Shown here piece by piece: positions 55,546-64,000 of a DNA stretch of 64,000 bases (positions are counted from its first letter, which is position 1; each line of letters begins with the position of its first letter). The translations under genes and the position numbers were made by a program. Origin of the DNA: Muntiacus reevesi. Lineage: Eukaryota; Chordata; Mammalia; Artiodactyla; Cervidae. The stretch is taken from assembly GCF_963930625.1 (NCBI RefSeq), contig NC_089250.1:114714663-114778662 (forward strand), given 5' to 3'. The notes under the pieces were generated by a model. It saw only the letters and a list, made by a program, of their open reading frames with translations, searched no databases and had not been told where the DNA came from.

Positions 55546-57676
55546 AGTTCACTATGGCTCAGATCATAAATTCTTATTGCCAAATTCAGACTTAAATTGA
55601 AAAAAGTCAGGAAAACCATTAGACCATTCAGGTATGACCTAAATCAAATCCCTTACGATTATACAGTGGAAATGACAAATAGATTCAAGGGGGTAGATCT
55701 GATAGAATGCGGGAAGAACTGTGGATGGAGGTTTGTGACATTGTACAGGAGGCAGTGATCAAGAACATCCCCTAGAGAAAGAGAAGCAAAATGGTTGTCT
55801 GAGACCTTACAAATAGCTGAGAAAAGAAGAGAAGCTAAAGGCAAAGGAGAAAAGGAAACATATACCCAATTGAATGCAGAGTTCCAAAGAATAGAAAGGA
55901 GAGATAAGAAAGTCTTCCTCAGTGATCAATGCAAAGAAATAGAGGCAAACAATAAAATGGGAAAACTAGAGACCTCTTCAAGAAAATTAGAGATACCAAG
56001 GGAATATTTCATGCAAAGATGGACTCAATAAAGCACAGAAATGGTATGGACCTAACAAGCAGAAGATATTAAGAAGAGGTGGCAAGAATACACAGAACTG
56101 TACATTAAAGATCTTCATGACCCAGATAATCACAATGGTGTGATCACTCACCTAGAGCCAGACATCCTGGAATACAAAGTCAAGTGGGCCTTAGGAAGCA
56201 TCACTATGAACAAAGCTGGTGGAAGTGGTGGAATTCCAGTTGAGCTATTTCAAATCCTAAAAGATGATGCTGTGAGAGTGCTACACTCAATGTGCCAGCA
56301 AATTTGGAAAACTCAGCAGTGGCCACAGGACTGGGAAAGGTCAGTTTTCATTTCAATCCCTAAGAAAGGCAATGCCAAAGAATGTTCAAGCTACCACACA
56401 ATTGCACTCATCTCACATGCTAGCAAAGTAATGCTCAAAATTCTCCAAGTCAAGCTTCAACAGTGCGTGAACCATGAACTTCCAGATGTTCCAGCTGGAT
56501 TTAGAAAAGGCAGAGGAACCAGAGATCAAATTGCCAACATCATTGGATCATCAAAAAAGCACGAGAGTTTCAGAAAAACATCTATTTCTGCTTTATTAAC
56601 TACACCAAAGCCTTTGACTGTGTGGATCAGAACAAACTGGAAAATTCTGAAAGAGATGGGAATACCAGACCACCTGACCTGCCTCTTGAGAAATCTGTAG
56701 GCAGGTCAGGAAGCAACAGTTAGATCTGGACATGGAACAACAGACTGGTTCCAAATAGGAAAAGGAGTACGTCAAGGCTGTATATTGTCACCCTACTTAT
56801 TTAACTCATATGAAGAGTACATCATGAGAAACACTGGGCTGGAAGAAGCACAAGCTGGAATCAAGACTGCCAGGAGAAATATCAATAACCTCAGATATGC
56901 AGATGACACCACCCTTATGGCAGAAAGCGAAGAAGAACTAAAGAGCCTCTTGATGAAAGGGAAAGAAGAGTGTAGGAAAGTTGGCTTAAAGCTCAACATT
57001 CAGAAAACTAAGATCATGGAATCAGGTCCTATCACTTCATGGAAAATAGATGGGGAAACTGTGGAAACAGTGACAGACTTTATTTTGGGGGGCTTCAAAA
57101 TCACTGCAGATGGTGACTGTAGCCATGAAATTAAAAGATGCTTGCTCCTTACAAGAAATTTATGACATAACCTAGACAGCATACTTAAAAGCAGAGGCAT
57201 TACATTCCAACATAGGTCCGTCTAGACAAGGCTATGGTTTTACCAGTAGTCACATATGGATGTGAGAGTTGGACTATAAAGATAGCTGAGCACCAAAGTA
57301 TTGATGTTTTTGAACTGTGGTGTTGGAGAAGACCCTTGAGAGTCCCTTGAACTGCAAGGAGATCCAACCAATCCATCCTAAAGGAAATAAGTCCTGAATG
57401 TTCATTAGAAGGACTGATGTTTAAGCTGAAACTCCAATACTTTGGCCACCTGATGCGAAGAGCTGACTCATTTGAAAAGACCCTGATGCTGGGAAAAATT
57501 GATAGCGGGAGGAGAAGGGGACAACAGAGGATGAGGTTGTTGGATGGCATTACTGACTCAATGGACATGAGTCTGAGTAAACTCTGGGAGTCAGTGATGG
57601 ACAGGGAGGCCCTGTGTGCTACAGTCCATGGGGTCTCAAAGAGACAGAAATGACTGATAACTGAATTAAACTGATA
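55546..57676 (+). mobile_element. BovB LINE, 5'-truncated, inside the old L1
   Basis: It runs from agttcactatggctcagatc to the actgataactgaattaaactga tail. The frame 56,140-56,700 carries RT finger and palm words (HSMCQQIWKTQQWPQDWERS, PAGFRKGRGTRDQIA). The frame 56,785-57,165 holds NLRYADDTTLMAESEEEL with the catalytic YADD intact. The frame 57,417-57,653 is the C-terminus. Stops and shifts separate them. Confidence 0.92.
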
Positions 57677-58165
57677 CACATATGTGCAACGGAATACTAC
57701 TCAGCCATGAGAAAAAAATATATCCTGCCATTTGCAATAATATGGATGGATCTTGATGACATTAGGCTAACTGAAATTAGTCAGATTGAGAAAGACAAAT
57801 ACTCTAAGTTACCACTTATACATGAAATTTAGAAAAGAACAAATTCAAAAAACAGAGTAAATGTTTACTAGGGGATGACAGAGAGAAGGGTTAGAATATT
57901 TTTTCTAGTGTACAAATTTGCAACAAGTAGTAAATATGTCCTAGAGATCAAATACCTAGTGAATATAGACAATATCTTATTGTAATGAAACTCAGAGACT
58001 AGAACCTAATATTCCATCCACTAAAAAGAAATTATAGCTGTTTTATGATAGAGGTGCTTATTATCATTACAATGGTAATCATATTACAATATATAAACAT
58101 ATGAAATTAATATGTTGTACATCTGAAATATACACAGTGCTGTATGTCAAATATATTTCAATTTT
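57677..58165 (+). mobile_element. Old L1 3' end shared with copy A
   Basis: catatgtgcaacggaatactactcagcc to a terminal tgtcaaatatatttcaattttt and A-run. The same L1 end occurs in copy A at about 22,755-22,985 and 26,930-27,424, where a BovB and SINEs split it. It therefore marks the proximal shared part of the duplication. Confidence 0.8.
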
Positions 58166-58867
58166 TAAAAAAAATGAAATTTTTCATTCCAGAAACTAGA
58201 ATCCAAGTATGTTTGAATTTCACTTTCATTATCTCTCAGGATCAAGGTAAAGAGATAATCTGGACTAGCAATTTTGAATCAATATTTTATATCAAGTATT
58301 CTGCTAAACAATTTTACAAGTTATATTATACAATGTGAAGGATTAAATAAAAATAAATTTGTCTATATCTTCTACCAGTGGAAGAAAACTTGGTTTGGTG
58401 CATTCACTGATGGGGAAGGGACCTGTATTGGATATTCACCTCACAGTAGAAAATGAAGTCACATGAGGACATTGTAGAGAATGTAAGCAACAGGGTCCAT
58501 TTGATTATAGGATGCTGTCCTCGATGACTATAGTCAACACTAGAGAATAACGAAGAGTATATACTATGTGGACTCTGGATAAAATAATACCCATATTGCC
58601 AGTTTTCAGACCAGGATTCCTTTTTAGCACTACTGTTTCAGATGGCTTTGACACAGGACAGCTTATGAACTGGTAGAATAATTTTGAATGGAATAGTTCA
58701 TATAAAAAAGGAAAAAGAAATGTATCTAGTGATCAAAGAGATAGCTAGAAAGAAAATAGTTAATCTAGAGGAAGCTGTATTCAGACAGATTACCAACAAA
58801 TAAAGTAAAGCAATTTATTAGAGATTGGGTGTTTTACAAATGTTATGGTAGCCAATAAGCTATGGGG

Positions 58868-58990
58868 GAGCTTCCCTGGTGGTCCAGTGGTTAAGACTTC
58901 CTGCTTGCAGTGCAGGAGATATGGGTTCCATTCTTGGTCAGGATCTCGGATCCCCTATACCTTGCTCCATGGCCAAAAACTAAGAAACAA
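58868..58990 (+). mobile_element. CHR-type SINE (copy B)
   Basis: gagcttccctggtggtccagtggttaagacttcc to catggccaaaaactaag. The copy A counterpart is at 28,113-28,232. Confidence 0.88.
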
Positions 58991-59044
58991 ACCAATAAGC
59001 TATGGGTTACAGGGACTTCAAAGAGGGTACACTGTGGAGAAGAC

Positions 59045-59190
59045 TTGTTTTTTTTGTTTTTTTTTTGTTTTTTGTTTTTTTTGGTTGCACCATGTGGCTT
59101 ATGGGATCTCAGTTCCCTAACCAGGAATTGAACCCAGGTCACAGCGGTGAAACCCAGGAATCCTAACCACTGGGCCACCAGTTGTTGGGG
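59045..59190 (-). mobile_element. CHR-type SINE, minus strand (copy B)
   Basis: A long T-rich tail, then ggttgcaccatgtggcttatgggatctc, aggaattgaacccagg and cctaaccactgggccaccag. Its counterpart in copy A is at 28,290-28,418. Confidence 0.85.
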
Positions 59191-60639
59191 GTTCTTTGTA
59201 CCTTTGTACCAACCCCTTCTTGAACTCTCAAGAAGACATGTTTCTCTTGCTTCCCTTTGGGGTGTATGAAATAGCATTTACTCAAATCCTAGTAGTTAAT
59301 GTTTATCCCTTGGGAATACATGTGGCCTTAAGTGGCTGAGTGGTACAGGCTCAATTTGAATGGATGGTCAAGAAGGAATGTGCATAAAATAATGAGGAAT
59401 CAGGCTGGTTGGGCATGTGGTTTATTCCTTTATTCCTTATCTCCAAGGTACAAGAACAGATCATTTCTCTGGTAAGCTCTGAAGTAAGTGATTATGAAAC
59501 AGAAGTACATTGGTTACAAGGATCTTGGGTTTGAGAGCCCTAGGAGCCCATAAAAACCCTGCCCCAAATCCACCCTCCCCTACCCCTTGGGATAACCTAA
59601 TCATCTCAGTTCATTGGGCTCATCCTTGGTTGGGGTTGAGACACAATTATCCCTGGTTGAGAACTGTTGTTCTCCAAAAGTTAGGAAGATAGTGGTTGGG
59701 GTATATCTGAGTCTCTGAAAGAGTCATTTGTATCCAAAAACCTATGATTCTGGTCCAACTGGCTTGCAAGACCCTGTGTTCTTCTGTTCTGCATGGAAGG
59801 AATGGAAATTCAGCCTCAACAGAAAAGTGTCTCTCCTAATACAGCCTGAAGAAAGAGTGGTGATTCTAACTCAGGTGCTTTTCTTCAGGACATGGCTGCT
59901 TATGTCTGAACATCTGTACATAAGAGATGAGCTTATAGTTATAACAAGTGGACACGTGCCCATTGAAGGCATGAATTCACTGAAGGCATGAATTTCAATC
60001 CATGCCTAAACCAGGAGAGGCATCTGAGCCAGAGAAGGTGATTTTTCATTTGGATCCCAGCTCTTAGCAGAGGGGGAAAGGTTTTAAGGAACGCTTGTAT
60101 ACCTGAGGACTTGAGTACTCTGGGTAGTGAAACAAAGGCAGATTACTATTTCCCCTAAGAATCAAAAAATGGGAGATACTAAGATGCCAGCTTTAAGGAA
60201 ATGAAAGGACAATATAAGCAATAGTGTATGAGGAGCTCTCCATTCTAGCCAACCAATGGAGAAGCCACTCCTAGCCTGGTGTGAACAGTTGCTCTGAATT
60301 TGTATGTAGTTTGCAAGGACGAGATGAAAGGTATAAATCAAACCCCCAAGATTTGGCCTCAGAGGCATTGCCCTCTGCCTGATAGGTCAGGGATGAAACA
60401 GCAGAATCTTATTTCTTCTGATGTCCATGTCTCCTTTTTCCTGCCCTTGTTATGAATTTTAGAATCAAAGGTTTTAGAATCAAAGAGCTCAGCACCCAGA
60501 ACAGAGGAGAAGTGGGTCTGTGAATGCTCTGGCAGAAGGCCTCAATGCCAGACCTCCCCTGACAGTTCCCAGAGAACAAAACGAAAGCAACCTGACCACT
60601 GCTGTTGGGATGGACCTCACAGGCCTTTGTGCTTTGCAG

Positions 60640-60985
60640 ATGCCCTGCCTTAAGACTGAAGTAAGAGGGAGAGACAGCAACAAAGACATCAATGGTTATT
60701 GGACAGGGCATCTTACATGTTTGAAACAGAAAATCCTAGAGTGACATGCCACCGTTTATAGTGGATAGGAAGTGGCAGCAATGTTTGGCACTGGGAAGAA
60801 GTGTCAAAGTGTCCCCCTATCATTTACAGGGGTAATTGATGTCAGCTGGGCTTATCTATTACCAGGGAAACCTGCAGCTAGGGCAGCAGCCAGCATGTAG
60901 GCAGTTACTAATTAAGCCGTATAATTAATAGGATTGGGTAGTCCTGTGAGTGGAGCAGGGACTGGTTGAGCAGGGAGGTATAGAA
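60640..60985 (+). repeat. LTR-like direct repeat, left member (copy B)
   Basis: Shares the order agactgaag/agactaaag, gacagcaacaaagacatcaatgg, taccagggaaacc, ggcagc, atgtaggcagttac, taagcc and gtagtcctgtgagtggagca with 62,985-63,310. Together they may be the two LTRs, or LTR-like ends, of an old element. Confidence 0.5.
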
Positions 60986-61470
60986 AGAGCAAGAGATCAG
61001 CCATCATGAAGGGGCTGACCATATACTCCATCCTTACATAACCTGCATACCCCTTGATTTCTCAGTCAGCCCCTCTTCCACAACTTTCCTGGCTCAGATG
61101 TATAGAGATGTACCACAAATAGACACCACAAATGCAACACAGACAACCACAGCTAGTGAATACTGAATCCAAAAGGTAGGCAATCTTTGGAGACAGGCAT
61201 TTATCAGGTCAATTTTTCATGGAATTCCTGAGGACAACAATAGCATATCGCTCTAGACCCAGTCATCAGGTTCATTTTGGACTGAGGTCATTATTGTTGC
61301 TCTCTCTGCAAACAGATCCCTCCACTCAGACTAGAAACATGAAATATAAGATGTCTAACAGACTCAATGTAGGGAAGATCATGACCATTAAGCAAAATAT
61401 AAGCAGTAACAGCACTGTGACATATTAACACCCTTGACTACGATTTTTGTCCTGGACTGCAGTACCATTA

Positions 61471-61747
61471 CAGAGAAGGCAATGGCACCCTACTCCAGTA
61501 CTCTTGCCTGGGAAATCCCATGGACAGAGGAGCCTGGTGGGCTGCAGTCCATGGGGTCTCTAAGAGTGGGACACGACTGAGCATCTTCACTTTCACTTTT
61601 CACTGTCATGCACTGGAGAAGGAAATGGCAACCCACTCCAGTGTTCTTGCCTGGAGAATCCCAGGGACAGGGGAGCCTGGTGGGCTGCCGTCTATGGGGT
61701 CGCACAGAGTCGGACACGACTGAAGCGACTTAGCAGCAGCACCAACA
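61471..61747 (+). mobile_element. Bov-A2 dimeric SINE, only in copy B
   Basis: Two Bov-A monomers (agagaaggcaatggcacc... and ggagaaggaaatggcaaccc...) are joined by a tcactttcacttttcactgtc linker and end in gactgaagcgacttagcagcagc. A 12-base duplication gcagtaccatta (61,459-61,470 and 61,748-61,759) flanks it. Copy A has the empty site at about 31,080. Confidence 0.93.
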
Positions 61748-62435
61748 GCAGTACCATTATGTTGTCCAACCTCTGTCCTCTTCAGCCAGTGTCAGACACT
61801 GGAGGGGGTGTAACAGAACATAAGGTTAATATAATGGTGCCTTTCTGTAGTAGGGGACTTTGATTAACTTCTTAGTCTTCTTAGCTGGGTCCAGATGAAA
61901 TCTGTAAGTTCCTTTCTAGTCTTAATCCCCACAGGGTGGCAAACCCAAAACACCTGGGACTTTCCTGCCAGTTTTAGTCCCAGGGCGACTTACAGTATGT
62001 TCCCCTGGGGGTAGATCCTGTGGCAAGGGCAAAAGTGAGTTATTCTCCTGATCCTTAGCTGGCAATGATACTTGGTTGGTCAACAGTTGAACTCCGATGA
62101 TGTTGACTAGTTTGCCTCTGGGTTAACATGATGTAGGTATGCCCTGTGCTGACTGCTTCTAGAATATTTAATGACAAGTTCTGTGACTTAAGCTAGCCTC
62201 TTGGTTCACAGGTTTAAACAATGGGTTTCCTGTATCAGTTGTTGCTTACTTAGTCCACTCATCCTTCTATTAGCCCAGCAGCAGTAGGGCTGTAGGACAG
62301 GTGGAAACGCCAGGGTATGGCATTTCTATTAGCCCGTTCCTGAACTTCATGGCCACTAAAGCGGTGATTTTTTGCATTACAACTGGAGTAGGCCCACTGT
62401 AACAGCTTCCACCTGTTGTAAAGCATATAGGCTGC

Positions 62436-63465
62436 ATTGAGCTTTGTTCCTTGACACTATATCCCTGCTCTGCCCCCTCCCACACCTGGGACCAGAAGCC
62501 CAGAGGGTGCTCTCTTTATTTTGCCATTGCCACAGGTCCCAACCAAACCCTTCAGGGTAACCGACCATGGCCAATTCACAAGCTTGTCCCAGTTAGTGTC
62601 CCTAAAGCCTGTACTTGTTTAGGGGGGTGGGTCAGGGGTACGTTTGTATTTTGTAGAAAACAATAAAACCAGAAAGACTCTTATGTTTTGCCAGTATCAC
62701 AAGACCTCCCCAGGCAGTCAGGTGAAGCACAAGCCCAGGCTGCTACTTTTAAACTGGAAGAGCCTCTGAGGTTAGCAGGATGTCACCAGCTTAATGGACG
62801 AGAAAGTTATCTCTCACAGGAACCGCCTGCTAGGGGATGGCCACCCTGCAATTACCCCCACAACTCTCCCTTCCCTGCCCTCACTCTCCAACATCTCGGC
62901 ACTCAGGGATCACCTGCAGCCTTCTGGCTGACTCACCAGTTGTTGGGCTGCACCTGCAGGTGTGCACGCATGTTGATACCCAGCCTTGAGACTAAAGCAA
63001 GAGCTGGGAGACAGGGACAAAGATGTCCATGGCTTATTAGATAAGGAATCTACGTGTCCAGAAGAGAAGGGTCCTAGTGCAACAGCATACCATGTTCAGC
63101 AGAGAGCAGGAAGGACATGGAGGCAATCTTCACCACTTGAGGGAGGAGCCCACCAGTCTAACAGGAAGGTGATGTCACTTTGCTCATCAGTTACCAGGGA
63201 AACCAGTGTTTGGGGCAGCAAGTATGTAGGCAGTTACCAGTAAGCCCTGTAATGAAGAGAATTGGATAGTCATGTGAGTGAAGGACGGTTGGGCAGAGGA
63301 TGAACAGAGAGCATAGAAAGCCACCTTGAGGCAAGTGGAGAGTTGTCCTAGAGCTACAGCAGAAAGCAAAGAGTGACCCCTACCAGATGGCAGCTCCCCC
63401 AGACCCTGTCTCCCACAGGCTGTTGCTTCAGCAGCCCTTCACCTGCCCCACTTCTGCTCAGATTG
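62436..63465 (+). repeat. ~1 kb present only in copy B, with the second LTR-like repeat
   Basis: In copy A, sequence matching 62,400-62,435 joins directly to sequence matching 63,470. The extra kilobase ends with the right member (62,985-63,310) of the LTR-like pair. No intact frame or gene was recognised. Deletion in copy A is the simpler explanation. Confidence 0.55.
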
Positions 63466-63599
63466 GCCAAGCAGCTCCCAGCTCTTTCCTAGTGTCTGAG
63501 CAGTAATGTTGAAATGAAGGTGGAAGAGAAGTGGGCACAGCAGGTGTTGTTTCTTGGACACTGCAGAACCATGCTGCTTTTACAAGAGCTCTAGGTCAT

Positions 63600-63710
63600 T
63601 GTGCAACTTGCTGGTCTTCTCTGGACCTTGGATTCCTGGACATCATGAAATACAGACACTGATGCTGCCATTTTACTTACAAAGTTGAAGCGGGGTACCC
63701 ATGAGATCCT
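63600..63710 (+). mobile_element. MIR SINE fragment (copy B)
   Basis: gtgcaacttgctggtcttctctggaccttgg to acttacaaagttgaag, the counterpart of 31,885-31,992. Confidence 0.6.
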
Positions 63711-63884
63711 GGGCTGAGGGTACTCTTTGAACTCTAAGGTGTGTTTGGTCCTATGAAATTCAGTGGCAGGAGTCCAGAACCCAGGTGAGGGTGCAATTGA
63801 GTGAGTCAATAAGGAAGGAAATTACCCTACTTCTTGAAGAGAGTTTTCAGGAACCTGGGGCTGAGAGTCAGGTTACAGGACAGG

Positions 63885-63890
63885 TATAAG
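63885..63890 (+). promoter_or_regulatory. TATA-like box of a second collectin-type promoter
   Basis: TATAAG (in caggtataaggagg) occupies the position of TATAAAA in copy A. The weaker last bases may lower its strength, or may be normal for this paralogue. Confidence 0.55.
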
Positions 63891-63914
63891 GAGGCAGTTC
63901 TCGCCCAGGAACTC

Positions 63915-63954
63915 TAATTTGCCTGGACGTGCTGGAGCCCTAGAGGAAGCAACT
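63915..63954 (+). other. Inferred 5' untranslated exon 1 of a second collectin gene leaving the window
   Basis: It is matched with exon 1 of the pseudogene: aatttgcctggac, gagccctagag, gcaact and a donor |gtgagt at 63,955. The coding exons would lie downstream, outside the window, so whether the gene is functional and which collectin it is cannot be told here. Confidence 0.55.
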
Positions 63955-64000
63955 GTGAGTGTCTCTGTTCTTACCCCTTAATTTGTTTTCCAATTTTTGG

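Larger units (their letters stand above)
58000..64000 (+). repeat. Segmental duplication copy B (second collectin upstream flank)
   Basis: It aligns with 26,930-32,280 in the same orientation and continues to the window end. It lacks the solo LTR of copy A (clean join at about 60,232) and the copy A Bov-tA elements. It adds a Bov-A2 at 61,471-61,747 and about 1 kb at 62,436-63,465. Unique sequence between these features contains no recognisable gene. Confidence 0.9.

Noticed and set aside
1..64000. CRISPR arrays, tRNA or rRNA genes, bacterial operons
   Set aside because: None was seen. The tRNA-like boxes present belong to Bov-tA and CHR SINEs, and the regularly repeated words are retroelement copies.

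Overview
The window is nuclear DNA of a bovid ruminant, most likely cattle (Bos) or a close relative. Nearly every interspersed repeat is ruminant-typical: tRNA-derived Bov-tA and dimeric Bov-A2 SINEs, BovB (RTE) LINEs with the (gaactga)n tail, a complete L1-BT-type LINE, CHR-type SINEs, and a few ancient MIR/L2 copies. I find no RNA gene, CRISPR array, operon or bacterial feature.

The only recognisable host gene is a broken multi-exon collectin (C-type lectin with a collagen stalk) on the plus strand, about 32.18-47.98 kb. A TATA box and untranslated exon 1 are followed by a signal-peptide/N-terminal exon, four Gly-X-Y collagen exons, a coiled-coil neck exon and a carbohydrate-recognition exon with a polyadenylation signal. 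It keeps its introns, so it is not a retrocopy. It is inactivated by a lost ATG, an early stop, frameshifts, a destroyed splice acceptor and loss of the WND motif. Its N-terminus and CRD tail look like bovine CL-43, while its first collagen exon is of the SP-D/conglutinin type.

Layout. 0-7.5 kb: intergenic DNA with SINE, BovB and old L1 fragments. 7.5-17.8 kb: one full-length L1 insertion with three later insertions nested in it. 17.8-26.9 kb: an older L1 interrupted by a composite insertion and by a nearly full-length minus-strand BovB. 26.9-32.2 kb: upstream flank and promoter of the pseudogene (copy A). 32.2-48 kb: the pseudogene, with a BovB and a 5'-inverted L1 in its large intron 2. 48-58 kb: 3' flank with an LTR-like remnant, old L1 ends, a TA/TG microsatellite, a MIR and another BovB. 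58-64 kb: a second copy (copy B) of the 26.9-32.2 kb flank, ending with a second collectin-type promoter and exon 1 whose gene would continue beyond the window.

The window therefore shows a tandem segmental duplication with a spacing near 31 kb that built a collectin gene array, one member of which died. Insertions private to one copy (a solo LTR and two SINEs in A, a Bov-A2 in B) order the events. No new kind of system was found. The most informative points are the mosaic collectin pseudogene, the duplicated promoter, and target-site duplications that resolve several nested retrotransposition events. Comparisons with named gene and repeat families are from memory and were not checked by a search.
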